A stretch of DNA of 64,000 bases, from NCBI GenBank assembly GCA_011391635.1, contig JAABQD010000001.1, positions 1 to 64,000 of the forward strand. Direction: 5' to 3'. Below, in pieces: positions 16,929-25,880 of the stretch; the first letter of the stretch is position 1, and every line of letters starts with the position of its first letter. The notes below the pieces were generated by a model. The model had not been told where the DNA came from and searched no databases. It saw nothing but the letters and a program-made list of their open reading frames with translations. The position numbers were made by a program, and so were the translations under genes. This DNA comes from Sulfurimonas sp. (GTDB lineage: Bacteria > Campylobacterota > Campylobacteria > Campylobacterales > Sulfurimonadaceae).

Positions 16929-18284
16929 TTGCTTGAAAATATGAATGAAAAGTGTGCGGTTGTCGGTATATTTGGTCACAAAGAAGCTTCTAAACTTGCT
17001 TACTTCTCTCTTCACGCTCTCCAACACCGTGGTCAAGAAGCAGCAGGAATAAGCTCTTCTGATGGGGTCAAACTTCATACAATCAAAAACCGTGGTTTGG
17101 TAATGCGAGTTTTTAATGAACAAAAGCTCAAAACACTCAGTGGAACAAGTGCCATAGGGCATACACGCTACTCTACTGCTGGGGATGATTCCATCCTCGA
17201 TGCACAGCCTGTTTTTGCAAGGTATGACTTAGGCGAGATGGCTATCGTTCACAATGGAAATCTCACAAACGCACAAGAAGTTCGTGAAGCACTTATCAAA
17301 AAAGGTGCAATTTTTCAAACATTTATGGATACTGAAAATCTTATCCACCTTATAGCAAAGAGTGAACAAGAAAAACTCATCGATAGAATTATAGATGCTG
17401 TGAACAGAATTGAAGGTGCTTTTTCATTAGTATTTTTAAGCAGAACTAAAATGTTTGCTATGCGTGACCGTCACGGTTTTCGTCCGCTCAGTCTTGGTCG
17501 CATTGCAAATGGCGGATATGTTGTAGCAAGTGAGACATGTGCATTTGATTTAATCGGTGCTACTTTTATTCGTGATGTTGAACCTGGTGAACTTCTGATT
17601 TTTGAAGAAGACAAAGCTCCTATTTCTATCAAAGTTTTTGAGCCAACTCCAAAAAGATGTATATTTGAATATGTCTATTTTGCAAGACCTGACTCGAAAG
17701 TATTTGGTCAAAGTGTCTATCAAATGAGAAAAAACATGGGTGCAGAACTTGCGAAAATCAAACCTGTTGAAGCAGATATGGTTATCCCTGTGCCAGATGG
17801 CGGCGTTCCAGCAGCTATTGGATATGCTCAAGCAAGTGGGATTCCTTATGAAATGGGAATTATGAGAAACCATTACATCGGCAGAACTTTCATAGAACCG
17901 ACGCAAGAGATGCGAGATTTGAAAGTAAAAATGAAACTCTCCCCAATGACTGATACTATCAAAGGTAAAAGAATCATTGTCATTGATGACTCTATTGTTC
18001 GTGGAACAACTTCAAGACGCATCGTTAAAATGCTCAAAGATGCAGGGGCAAGTGAAGTACATATGCGAATTTCAAGCCCTCCAACAACGGACCCATGTTT
18101 TTATGGAGTTGATACGCCAGATAAAGAGAAACTTATCGCTGCAAATATGAGCATAGATGAAATTTGTGAATTTATAGAAGCGGATTCCTTGGCATATCTT
18201 GACCCAGCTGCACTTCTAAGAAGCGTAAACAATACAACGAATGATTATTGTACAGCTTGTTTTACAGGCGAATACATAGTCTAA
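16929..18284 (+). CDS. purF: Amidophosphoribosyltransferase (PurF), Fe-S type
   Basis: First step of purine synthesis: PRPP plus glutamine to phosphoribosylamine. I choose TTG at 16929 because AAGGA lies 9 bases upstream and the promoter overlaps the track start; ATG at 16941 is the alternative. The protein would start with a short propeptide (MLENMNEK) before the nucleophilic Cys of CAVVGIFGH, which has to be cleaved as in Bacillus PurF. PRPP loop IIVIDDSIVRGTT is present. Cysteines at all four Fe-S positions of the Bacillus enzyme are visible (CIFEYVYFARP, DPCFYGVD, DYCTACFTG). The radical-SAM gene starts 1 base after the stop. Confidence 0.95.
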   Translation: MLENMNEKCAVVGIFGHKEASKLAYFSLHALQHRGQEAAGISSSDGVKLHTIKNRGLVMRVFNEQKLKTLSGTSAIGHTRYSTAGDDSILDAQPVFARYDLGEMAIVHNGNLTNAQEVREALIKKGAIFQTFMDTENLIHLIAKSEQEKLIDRIIDAVNRIEGAFSLVFLSRTKMFAMRDRHGFRPLSLGRIANGGYVVASETCAFDLIGATFIRDVEPGELLIFEEDKAPISIKVFEPTPKRCIFEYVYFARPDSKVFGQSVYQMRKNMGAELAKIKPVEADMVIPVPDGGVPAAIGYAQASGIPYEMGIMRNHYIGRTFIEPTQEMRDLKVKMKLSPMTDTIKGKRIIVIDDSIVRGTTSRRIVKMLKDAGASEVHMRISSPPTTDPCFYGVDTPDKEKLIAANMSIDEICEFIEADSLAYLDPAALLRSVNNTTNDYCTACFTGEYIV

Positions 18285-18285
18285 A

Positions 18286-19245
18286 ATGGAGCAAATCTAC
18301 ACTTATGGTAACTATCTTCGCAAAAAATATGGTTGCAAAGTTTACAAAGTAGGGATTAATATCTCTGGCTTTACCTGCCCAAACATAGATGGAACCGTGG
18401 CAAAAGGTGGATGTACCTTTTGTGAAAATGACTCTTTTAGTGCAAGTACCAATCAAGTCCAAGAACTCAAAGGTTTTTATCTCAACCTTCATTCAAAAGA
18501 AAATCCTTACTTAGAAAAGCAGTTACAACAACTCTCCATTCAATTTGATGCCATCAGCAAAAGACAAAAAGATGCCTATGGTGCAAAAAAATTTATTGTC
18601 TATTTCCAATCTTTTACAAATACTTACGCTCCCTTTGATACGCTCAAAGCTCTCTATGAAAAAGCTCTCTCATTTCCTGATGTTGTGGGTTTGAGTATCG
18701 GGACTCGCTCCGATAGCGTGACCGAGGAGACACTGGATTACCTTGCAAAGCTAAGCCGTGATAAAGAGATTTGGATAGAGTTTGGGATTCAATCCGTCTA
18801 TGATGCGACACTCAAAAAAATCAACCGTGGTCATGACAGTGCAAATCTCAAAGAGTGGATACAAAAAGCAAAAAAAAGAGGATTAAATGTTTGTGGACAT
18901 CTTATCTTTGGACTACCAAACGAGAGTAAAGAGATGATGCTTGAGACTGCCAAACAAGCCTATGATTGGGGAATTGACTCTGTAAAATACCATCCTTTGT
19001 ATGTTGTAAAACGAACTGCACTTGCAAATGACTTTGCTAATGGTACTTTTGTACCTATTGCTCAAGAGGAGTATTTGGATGTTTTAAGAGAAGCATTACA
19101 AATGAAACCTAAGCATGTCTCAGTGCAACGAGTCACTGCTGGAATTGATGACGCTTCTCTTTTAGCACCTCATTGGTGTAGAGATAAAAATACGCAGATT
19201 AGAAATATCAATCACGCTCTCAAAGGGGTAGGATTAAAATATTAA
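18286..19245 (+). CDS. Radical SAM protein, YhcC family
   Basis: 319 aa. The radical-SAM cysteines are Cys31, Cys43 and Cys46 (CPNIDGTVAKGGCTFC), the long spacing that is typical of the YhcC/TIGR01212 family. SAM-binding and TIM-barrel segments follow (SIGTRSDSV, EFGIQS, GHLIFGLPNES). The precise reaction of this family is not firmly established. The gene sits 1 base after purF, so it is translated from the same message. Confidence 0.88.
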   Translation: MEQIYTYGNYLRKKYGCKVYKVGINISGFTCPNIDGTVAKGGCTFCENDSFSASTNQVQELKGFYLNLHSKENPYLEKQLQQLSIQFDAISKRQKDAYGAKKFIVYFQSFTNTYAPFDTLKALYEKALSFPDVVGLSIGTRSDSVTEETLDYLAKLSRDKEIWIEFGIQSVYDATLKKINRGHDSANLKEWIQKAKKRGLNVCGHLIFGLPNESKEMMLETAKQAYDWGIDSVKYHPLYVVKRTALANDFANGTFVPIAQEEYLDVLREALQMKPKHVSVQRVTAGIDDASLLAPHWCRDKNTQIRNINHALKGVGLKY

Positions 19246-19247
19246 TT

Positions 19248-19256
19248 CCACATGCC
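19248..19256. repeat. CCACATGCC word between convergent genes
   Basis: TTCCACATGCCAAAAA in the 27-base gap between the convergent radical-SAM and DUF2393 genes. No partner copy and no terminator hairpin were seen here. Confidence 0.8.
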
Positions 19257-19272
19257 AAAAATTGTTGATTAA

Positions 19273-19788
19273 TTATTTACACGCTGCCTTAAGCGAAACA
19301 TTATAGTCTCTCTCATAGGTAAAAGGCTCTACAATAATTTTAAACTCTCTCGTCTCCCCAATTTTTATATCATTTTCATCGATTGACATCTTCATAATTG
19401 GCTTAAAAGTAAAGATAAAATCCTTCAACTCATTCCCTGTTGCCTTACAAATTTTTGCAGTTATTTTACAAGTTTGAAAATTGAATTGTGACTCATTACT
19501 CAGTGTACCTTTGACAACTACAGCCTCGGTAAAAACGAGTTTTTTTTCAGAAATCATTTGTGTATTGTTTTTGAAAAGATACTCATGCATTTTGATGTAG
19601 CCAAGAGTTGGAGCTAAAAAGAGGACAAGAAAGGAGAGTAATATCAAAAAGAGAGAGAATCCAACTCTCCTTCGTGCAAGAATTGCAAAAATGATAAAGA
19701 GTATAAAAAGGACAAAAGAGCTACCAAAAAGAATATAATCGTAAATAATCAACTCATGAATAAATGCAATTATTTTCTCTTTCATCAC
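19273..19788 (-). CDS. DUF2393 membrane protein
   Basis: 171 aa. Two membrane helices (about 19-37 and 43-63, with RRR between them) anchor a soluble beta-rich domain of about 100 residues (KGTLSNESQFNFQTCKI, KIGETREFKIIVEPF). This matches DUF2393, a Campylobacterota family of unknown role. The domain is probably periplasmic. It overlaps hisIE by 4 bases at its start and is last in the ilvE-SPFH-hisIE operon. Confidence 0.8.
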   Translation of the reverse strand: MMKEKIIAFIHELIIYDYILFGSSFVLFILFIIFAILARRRVGFSLFLILLSFLVLFLAPTLGYIKMHEYLFKNNTQMISEKKLVFTEAVVVKGTLSNESQFNFQTCKITAKICKATGNELKDFIFTFKPIMKMSIDENDIKIGETREFKIIVEPFTYERDYNVSLKAACK

Positions 19789-20465
19789 TTACTTCTTGAA
19801 TTTTTTTCAGCTATTCCGCTTATATCAAATCTTCGAGAAAGCTCTTGCTTGATTCTATCAGGTGATATGTTTTTACTAGCTAGTGCGACAAGCATGTGAT
19901 ATGTTAAATCCGCTGCTTCGTAAATCATCTCTGCTTCATCATTATCTTTGTATGCAAAACTAAACTCACCCGCCTCTTCGACAACTTTTTTCAAAATTGT
20001 ATTTTCACCTTTTGCAAAAAGCTTCGCTGTCCATGAAGATTCTGGGTCGGCGTGTTTACGCTCTTGAATGGTATGATAGAGTGTGTCTATAACGCCGTAC
20101 ATTGCTTCAGAGTTTACCTCTACTTGAGAGTTTATTTCACCACTCTCTAACTCAGTAAAAAAGCATGAGCGTCTGCCTGTGTGACAAGCCACTCCATTTT
20201 GTGTTACTTTGATAAGAAGTGTATCATTGTCACAGTCGATATGAAAAGAGTGAATTTCTTGTATATGTCCACTACTCTCGCCTTTTTTCCAAATGCGTTG
20301 TTTGGAGCGAGAAAAGTAGTGTGCTATTTTTGTAGAGAGTGATAGTTCAAGAGCTTCTTTATCCATATAAGCCATCATTAAAACTTCATTGGTTTGAACA
20401 TCTTGTACGATTACTGGCAGAAGCTCACACTTTTGCCAGTCTATTTTATCTATTATTTTTTGCAT
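19785..20465 (-). CDS. hisIE: Bifunctional HisIE (PR-AMP cyclohydrolase / PR-ATP pyrophosphatase)
   Basis: 226 aa, the normal fused length. The N-terminal cyclohydrolase domain has SRSKQRIWKKGESSGH, and the Zn-binding cysteines of DCDNDTLL and HTGRRSCFF. The C-terminal pyrophosphatase domain has KVVEEAGEF and EAADLTYHMLV acidic motifs. It carries out steps 2 and 3 of histidine synthesis. It lies 9 bases after the SPFH gene and overlaps the DUF2393 gene by 4. Confidence 0.96.
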   Translation of the reverse strand: MQKIIDKIDWQKCELLPVIVQDVQTNEVLMMAYMDKEALELSLSTKIAHYFSRSKQRIWKKGESSGHIQEIHSFHIDCDNDTLLIKVTQNGVACHTGRRSCFFTELESGEINSQVEVNSEAMYGVIDTLYHTIQERKHADPESSWTAKLFAKGENTILKKVVEEAGEFSFAYKDNDEAEMIYEAADLTYHMLVALASKNISPDRIKQELSRRFDISGIAEKNSRSK

Positions 20466-20474
20466 CTCTAATAC

Positions 20475-21569
20475 TTATTTTTCTGTCGTAGAAGTTCTTT
20501 GTTTTGCATCTTTCATGTCAACCCAAATATTTGGAGTTGAGCCACCAGGTGTTAAGAAAATTTTAGCATCTTTGTTTTCTCTGAGTGCATCATTAAACTT
20601 GCCTTGCACTTGCATCTGCTCTAACTGTAAGAGTTCAGAAGTCAAAGATTTTGAAATCAAATAGTTTGCTTTTGATTTTGCATCTGCTTCTATAGTCACA
20701 GCATCCGCAATACCTTGAGCTTCAATTCTAGCTTTTTGAGCCATACCCTCAGCCTCTGCAGCTCTTTGCAATGCTTCTTGTTTTGCTCTTTGTACCTCTT
20801 GTTCTGCTTTTTGAACTTGTTGTTTTGCTATTTGAACACTCTCAATTTGCTCTTTTACTTTTGTAGGTAATACAATTTCTCTGAGTTGTACAGATTGGAG
20901 TTCCGCAGGTGCATTTTGGAGTCCAGCAACACTATCTCTCACTCCAGCTTCAATCGCAACTGCAATTGTATTTCTCTGTTCTGGAAGTAATTCAGCATCA
21001 TATTTACCAACAACATTACGCACAACATCTCTCACAACTGGATTGATAATTTTATCTTCCCAGCTAAAGCCCCAATTAGAAATCGTTTGAGCTGCAAACT
21101 GAGAGTTCAATCTATACTGAACCGTAAGTTCAATTAAAACAGGAAGACCTCTTTTATCAAGAACAGTAATTGCAGGTTTTACAGCTATTCCAGCTGCTGC
21201 TCCTGTACCCACTTCAGTTTGTGCTGCATAATTAATAATACGGACTTTTGTATCTACAACATACACTTTTTGAATAATTGGCATAATAAAATGAAGCCCT
21301 GGAAGAAGTGCTTGGTCTTGGTATTTACCATTTGTACTTAAAATTCCTCTCTCACCCTCTTCGATTATCGTAAAAGGTTTTGATAAAAGCAAAAGTGCAA
21401 CCACTGCAACAATAAAATAAACAATACCCGCTTTAGCTCCACCAAAATTTAAATCTATCTTTGGCATTTGTGGCATGTTATTACCACCACCTGAACCACC
21501 TGTAGATTTTTTTTCAAATCCACTCTCACTTTTTTTCTTGTTAAAATAGTCGTTCATATCTGACGCCAT
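20475..21569 (-). CDS. SPFH/prohibitin-family membrane protein
   Basis: 364 aa. A Gly/Ser-rich cytoplasmic N-terminus (about 1-47) and one membrane helix (about 48-66) precede the SPFH domain (PFTIIEEGERGILSTNGKY, LLPGLHFIMPIIQKVYVVD), then a long coiled coil rich in QxAxxExxRAKQEA. The family forms large membrane rings like HflK/C or prohibitin that scaffold or restrain membrane proteases. It lies between ilvE and hisIE on one strand. Confidence 0.9.
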   Translation of the reverse strand: MASDMNDYFNKKKSESGFEKKSTGGSGGGNNMPQMPKIDLNFGGAKAGIVYFIVAVVALLLLSKPFTIIEEGERGILSTNGKYQDQALLPGLHFIMPIIQKVYVVDTKVRIINYAAQTEVGTGAAAGIAVKPAITVLDKRGLPVLIELTVQYRLNSQFAAQTISNWGFSWEDKIINPVVRDVVRNVVGKYDAELLPEQRNTIAVAIEAGVRDSVAGLQNAPAELQSVQLREIVLPTKVKEQIESVQIAKQQVQKAEQEVQRAKQEALQRAAEAEGMAQKARIEAQGIADAVTIEADAKSKANYLISKSLTSELLQLEQMQVQGKFNDALRENKDAKIFLTPGGSTPNIWVDMKDAKQRTSTTEK

Positions 21570-21604
21570 GTATATCCTTTAATTCTATAAAATTCTTCTT
21601 TTGC

Positions 21605-22525
21605 TTAATTTACATAAGTCAAATAGTGTTCATACTCTTTATTGCGTCCAAAAACGATATCAAAATAGAGTGCTTGCAGTTTTTCTGTCATTGCACCACG
21701 CGAACCACACCCGATTTCTCGTGCATCTACGATACGAACCGGAGTAATTTCTGCTGCCGTTCCTGTTAAAAATGCCTCATCCGCGATATAGACTTCTTCT
21801 CTTGTAATACGGCGACGCTCAACAGTGATACCAAGATTTTCAGCCATCTCTATGACTGTTTTTTGTGTGATAGACTCTAAAGAGTTATCATTTGGAGGTG
21901 TGATAAGTTTGCCATTTTTCACCATGAAAAAACTCGCTCCACTTGCTTCTGCCACATAACCTTGGTCATCAAGTAAAAGTGCTTCATCATATCCGCAATC
22001 TATCGCTTCATACTTTGCCATTTGAGAGTTCAAATAGTTTGCTGTTGCTTTCGCTTTACCCATATTCGAAGTGTTTGCAGGGCGTGTCATCGAAACAATT
22101 TTGAGTTTAATGCCCTTTTTCATTCCCTCTTCTCCAAGATATGCACCCCACTCCCAAGCAGCCACAACCGTCTCAACTGGAGCACCTTTATGGTACACGC
22201 CCATAACGCCATAACCCAAAAATGCCAAAGGACGTAAATAGACATTATCCCCTTGGAACTCATTTTTTCTAACGAGTTCAATTTGAGCAGCATTGAGTTC
22301 TTCAACACTGTATGGAATATCCATAAGAGTCATTTTTGCAGACTCTTTGAGTCTTACAGTGTGGTCATTAAGACGAAAAATCGCATACCCTTTTGCAGTT
22401 TTATATGCTTTTGTTCCTTCGATAACACCATTTCCATAGTGTAGTGTGTGTGAGAGTACATGTGTTTGAGCATCAAACCAATTCTTAAACTCGCCATTCA
22501 TCCAAATATATTTCGCAGCATCCAT
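21605..22525 (-). CDS. ilvE: Branched-chain amino acid aminotransferase
   Basis: 306 aa from ATG at 22525, which has GGAG about 6 bases upstream; the track's TTG at 22537 overlaps that site and is rejected. The beginning AAKYIWMNGEFKNW and SHTLHYGNGVIEG match IlvE. The PLP lysine is in KAKATANYLNS, and EASGASFF and GTAAEITPV complete the cofactor site. It performs the last step of valine, leucine and isoleucine synthesis; leuA is elsewhere in this window. It is first in an operon with SPFH, hisIE and DUF2393. Confidence 0.96.
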   Translation of the reverse strand: MDAAKYIWMNGEFKNWFDAQTHVLSHTLHYGNGVIEGTKAYKTAKGYAIFRLNDHTVRLKESAKMTLMDIPYSVEELNAAQIELVRKNEFQGDNVYLRPLAFLGYGVMGVYHKGAPVETVVAAWEWGAYLGEEGMKKGIKLKIVSMTRPANTSNMGKAKATANYLNSQMAKYEAIDCGYDEALLLDDQGYVAEASGASFFMVKNGKLITPPNDNSLESITQKTVIEMAENLGITVERRRITREEVYIADEAFLTGTAAEITPVRIVDAREIGCGSRGAMTEKLQALYFDIVFGRNKEYEHYLTYVN

Positions 22526-22657
22526 AAAAATCTCCAACCATTTATTGCATTTATAAAGTTGGGCATTTTATCTAAATTGATGTTTATAATGCATTAATAA
22601 ACACTCTTTTTAAAGCTTAAATTATTTTTTTTGTATTCGTTCTTAAGTAAAATTATA

Positions 22658-22663
22658 TATAAT
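22658..22663 (+). promoter_or_regulatory. -10 box of the desaturase gene
   Basis: TATAAT in the 172-base gap between ilvE and the desaturase, 34 bases before the TTG start. No CCACATGCC copy occurs in this gap. Confidence 0.6.
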
Positions 22664-22697
22664 TCATATCTTTGATTTTTAGGTAAAAGGATACAAC

Positions 22698-23867
22698 TTG
22701 ACACAAAGCTATGCAAGATACGAAGATATTGATAAAGACGAGCTTCAAGCAGATATAGAAAAAATAAAGGAGACCATTGGTACTCCAACCGAGGAAGATT
22801 TTAAACATCTTCTCAAATTAGAGCGATGGGGACGCACTTCTACTGGTCTTGGGTTTTTAATTCTTGTGTTGCTTAATTATTTTGAATTTGCACATGCCGA
22901 AATATCTTCACTTATGTTTTGGAGCATTGCTCTGGTCTCTGCCACACTCATAGGTGTTGGAAATGTTTCAAGATGGGCAAACACGACACACCCCATTCTC
23001 CATGGAGCGTACGACAAAGTTCCAAATATCCCTTACAAATACACAAAAGCTGGTTACTCAAGAGGAATCAATAGATATTTTCATTGGCTCGATTGGATTA
23101 AACCTGAGGCTTGGGAATATGAACATAATATTATGCACCACTATCATTTGGGCGAAGAGGATGACCCAGATAATGTTGAGCGAAATCTTCAATGGCTCAT
23201 CCAGTCCAAAACACCGATGTGGCTGAGATATCTTTTTGTTTACGCTTTTGCAGGAACTTGGAAATTTACATACTATGCCCCAAACACACTCCGCATACTT
23301 GAAAATAAAGAGCGACGCAAGAAAAAAGAGGAAGAGATACAAGATTACGCGTGGAGTCCTTTTAGTAAAAATGGTCTTGAACTGTGGAAAAATTACTACA
23401 TGCCTTACACAATTGTTAAGTTTGTTCTTATTCCATTTCTCTTTTTCCCTTTTGGTATGGAAGCAGTGTTCAATACATTTATTATTTTTGTCATGGCGGA
23501 ATACATAGCAAATCTTCACTCATTTTTAGTGATTGTACCAAATCACTCTGCTGAAGATATCTATATGTTTAACGAGCCTCATAAAAGTCAGGGTGAGTTT
23601 TATCTCAGACAGATTATGGGAAGCGTAAATTACAACACAGGTTCAGACCTTATAGATTTTGCACATGGCTGGTTAAACTACCAAGTAGAGCACCACCTTT
23701 TTCCAAACTTGCCACTTTCTCAGTACCAAAAAATGCAACCAATTGTAAAAGAGGTTTGTAAAAAACATAACTTAGAATACCGTCAAGAAAGTGTTTTTAA
23801 AAGAGCATACATGACTATAGAACTTATGGTAGGGAATGCAAAACTTCTTCGAGTAGATGGGATTTAA
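22698..23867 (+). CDS. Membrane fatty acid desaturase
   Basis: 389 aa from TTG with AAAGG about 7 bases upstream. The di-iron His boxes are present: HPILHG, EHNIMHHYHLGEEDD and QVEHHLFP, the last of the QxxHH type seen in front-end desaturases; no cytochrome b5 domain is fused. Four hydrophobic segments (for example FLILVLLNYFEF and FVLIPFLFFPFG) agree with the family. The enzyme probably inserts a cis double bond into acyl lipids using O2, so it acts only when oxygen is present. The lipid substrate cannot be read from the sequence. It stands alone, with a strong intergenic repeat region after it. Confidence 0.9.
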   Translation: MTQSYARYEDIDKDELQADIEKIKETIGTPTEEDFKHLLKLERWGRTSTGLGFLILVLLNYFEFAHAEISSLMFWSIALVSATLIGVGNVSRWANTTHPILHGAYDKVPNIPYKYTKAGYSRGINRYFHWLDWIKPEAWEYEHNIMHHYHLGEEDDPDNVERNLQWLIQSKTPMWLRYLFVYAFAGTWKFTYYAPNTLRILENKERRKKKEEEIQDYAWSPFSKNGLELWKNYYMPYTIVKFVLIPFLFFPFGMEAVFNTFIIFVMAEYIANLHSFLVIVPNHSAEDIYMFNEPHKSQGEFYLRQIMGSVNYNTGSDLIDFAHGWLNYQVEHHLFPNLPLSQYQKMQPIVKEVCKKHNLEYRQESVFKRAYMTIELMVGNAKLLRVDGI

Positions 23868-23900
23868 CTCCCTCTACACTCTCTTAAACTTCTCTCACTT

Positions 23901-23933
23901 CCACATGCCAAAACGTTTCAATTTCCACATGCA
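23901..23933. repeat. Direct pair of the CCACATGCC word (second copy imperfect)
   Basis: CCACATGCC at 23901 and a one-base variant CCACATGCA at 23925, same orientation, both preceded by TT. Just downstream of the desaturase gene. Confidence 0.7.
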
Positions 23934-23949
23934 AAACTCTACTCACTAC

Positions 23950-24060
23950 AAACTTAAATTCCATCGTTCTCAATGCCCTCATTGGGAATGCATACATCAA
24001 TAACAACGCACACAAAAACAATTAACAAACACTCCCACACTGGAGCTTAGGAGCGAGAAA
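23950..24060. repeat. Two decayed palindromic repeats
   Basis: GTTCTCAATGCCCTCATTGGGAA (stem of about 9 with one mismatch) and ACTCCCACACTGGAGCTTAGGAG resemble degraded versions of the GTTCCCACGCTGGAGCGTGGGAA-like palindromes that I recall as dispersed repeats in many Proteobacteria. They share no sequence with the CCACATGCC word. The hairpin potential is seen; the family link is from memory. Confidence 0.4.
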
Positions 24061-24139
24061 AAACTTTATTCACTATTAAATTTCAAGGAAAGAAACTGTA
24101 TAAAAATGTTTTTATTTTTTGTAATTCTGCAATCATCTT

Positions 24140-24172
24140 GGCATGTGGAAATTGAAAAGCTTTGGCATGTGG
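24140..24172. repeat. Direct pair of the CCACATGCC word
   Basis: GGCATGTGG at 24140 and 24164, same orientation, 24 bases start to start, each followed by A-rich bases. Opposite orientation to the pair at 23901-23933. The rest of the 444-base gap 23868-24311 holds no gene. Confidence 0.8.
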
Positions 24173-24190
24173 ATATTATAGGAGTGCAAA

Positions 24191-24214
24191 TATAAAGCCT
24201 AAAGAGGCTTTATA
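24191..24214. terminator. Hairpin after the desaturase gene
   Basis: TATAAAGCC and GGCTTTATA form a 9-bp stem with a 6-base loop. It is not followed by a clear T run, so a terminator function is uncertain. Confidence 0.4.
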
Positions 24215-24260
24215 TAAACAGGGGAATGAATGAATTTTAAACTTTTAGACTTCTAACTTT

Positions 24261-24288
24261 ATGCTCAATCACATAGAGAATTGAGCAT
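24261..24288 (-). terminator. Candidate terminator of the porin gene
   Basis: ATGCTCAAT and ATTGAGCAT form a 9-bp stem with a 10-base loop, 24 bases after the porin stop codon in its reading direction. The T tract is weak. Confidence 0.45.
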
Positions 24289-24311
24289 ATTTTCAACTTA
24301 TTTCGTGTTGC

Positions 24312-25631
24312 TTACCATTTTACTTCAGTAGTTAACATGTAAACATTTTTAGAGTGACCTGTATCAGAACCATCAGCATATGTAGCTGATTTAGCAACTG
24401 TATACTGTTCATCAATGAATTTACCTGAACCGATGAAAGTTACATTTTTATTAAGTTTATACGCTAAACCTGCGATTGTTTTCTTACCTTTTACGCTTGA
24501 ACTCATATCTGAACCATTTACTAAACTATCATCCATTGTGTAGTTATCGTATCTTCCAATAATTGTCCAATCTTTGAATGGACGAATCTCACCATTGACT
24601 GAGAAACCTGTGTAATCTCTATTACCCCAATCTGTTACTGCACCATCTTGAGCATCATCTGTTGCTTTGAAATATTGTGCTGCTACTAAGAATAACGGTT
24701 GATTATAAACAGTATGAAGACCATAAAACTTACGGTCATACTCGCCTTTTAATGCACTTGTACTTACTTGATCTAATGCTGCTTTATCATCTTTGTGGTT
24801 TTTAGACATTAAACCATAAGTTGAAACATGTAAATAAGTATCTTTTGAAAGATCATTTTTACCAACTTTTGTGCCATCACCCAAGATGTGACCTGTTAAA
24901 CGCCACTCAAGAGATACATCTCCACTGTTTTCTTGGTTTGCTGCTTCTTTATCTGCATGGTAACCTTCACCATTAAACATACCAACTTCAGAACTGAAGT
25001 ATTGAGTTTTAGTTTTGAGGTTAAATCCTAAATCCGCAGAGTTTACAAGATCTACACCAGCTTCTGTTGCAGTTCCTTTTTCTTCAAGGAAAACTTTATT
25101 AAATGAACGGTAGAACCAACCATTATGTTCTTCATAGTCAATCCATGGACGGTGAACGATACCGATTTCTACACCCGTTGCTGGAAGCACTTTATCCATA
25201 TAAAGGTATGCATATTTTATGAAAGCATTTGCATAACTTGTATCAGAAGCAAGTTCTTTTGTTGCATCCAATGTTACACGAAAGTAATCTTTCTCATTCA
25301 TAAATGCTTTTACTTGTACATAGTTTCGACGCATCTCAAAACCTGTTGAAGTTGCCGCATATTTTGATTGATCTCCACCATTTGCTAAAGTTTGTGTTGT
25401 ATCAGTTGTAGGAGTAGCCGATGTTAAACCAAAATAGTGTGTACCACTAAATTCAAGTTTTGGTACTTTTGAAAATACTGAAGACTCTTTACTCACAACT
25501 TCTGTACGACCTTCAGCAGGTGTAGTAAATACTTGACCATTTTTGTCAGAGTATAACTTTACATCACTTGCAGATGTAGCAACTGTACCGATTGTTAAAG
25601 CAGCTAAAGCTGATAAAACGATTTTATTCAT
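24312..25631 (-). CDS. Outer-membrane porin
   Basis: 439 aa. Signal peptide (about 1-21, ending ATSASD), then a mature protein built of alternating amphipathic strands with aromatic turns (FEMRRNYVQVKAFM, VEIGIVHRPWIDYE, WTIIGRYDNYTM) and ending in TTEVKW with a terminal aromatic, as in 16-stranded porins. A phosphate-selective-porin-like (OprP/O) relation is possible, but specificity is not readable. It has its own promoter (TATACT at 25660-25665) and SD (AAGGAAA), consistent with strong expression. It is divergent from glnA. Confidence 0.85.
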   Translation of the reverse strand: MNKIVLSALAALTIGTVATSASDVKLYSDKNGQVFTTPAEGRTEVVSKESSVFSKVPKLEFSGTHYFGLTSATPTTDTTQTLANGGDQSKYAATSTGFEMRRNYVQVKAFMNEKDYFRVTLDATKELASDTSYANAFIKYAYLYMDKVLPATGVEIGIVHRPWIDYEEHNGWFYRSFNKVFLEEKGTATEAGVDLVNSADLGFNLKTKTQYFSSEVGMFNGEGYHADKEAANQENSGDVSLEWRLTGHILGDGTKVGKNDLSKDTYLHVSTYGLMSKNHKDDKAALDQVSTSALKGEYDRKFYGLHTVYNQPLFLVAAQYFKATDDAQDGAVTDWGNRDYTGFSVNGEIRPFKDWTIIGRYDNYTMDDSLVNGSDMSSSVKGKKTIAGLAYKLNKNVTFIGSGKFIDEQYTVAKSATYADGSDTGHSKNVYMLTTEVKW

Positions 25632-25659
25632 TTTTGATTTCCTTGTTTTGTTTGGCGAA

Positions 25660-25665
25660 AGTATA
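25660..25665 (-). promoter_or_regulatory. -10 box of the porin gene
   Basis: TATACT on the minus strand, 28 bases before the ATG, with the AAGGAAA ribosome site between. Confidence 0.5.
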
Positions 25666-25845
25666 AGGGAGTTCGATTACAAGAAGATTACATTCAAGTA
25701 GCAAAAAAAGCTCTTTTTTGTTCTATTTATTATTCATTACTCTTTCTATGATTACGGATATTTCATCACTATAACTTTACGAAACAATATTACAAGATGG
25801 TTATTTTTTAATCACTATAAATTAATTTATTGAAAAAAAATCAGC

Positions 25846-25851
25846 TATACT
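25846..25851 (+). promoter_or_regulatory. -10 box of glnA
   Basis: TATACT 29 bases before the glnA ATG, followed by the strong ribosome site TAGGAG. The 249-base gap to the porin gene is very AT-rich and has no clear NtrC or sigma-54 (GG-N10-GC) element that I can see. Confidence 0.5.
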
Positions 25852-25880
25852 AATGTGAGATTTAATTTAGGAGAAAATAA

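Noticed and set aside
23058-23519. 153-codon minus ORF inside the desaturase gene
   Set aside because: Antisense to a clear desaturase with all His boxes.
25632-25880. Sigma-54 or NtrC-type control site before glnA
   Set aside because: No GG-N10-GC pattern or NtrC-like palindrome found; a normal TATACT -10 box is present.
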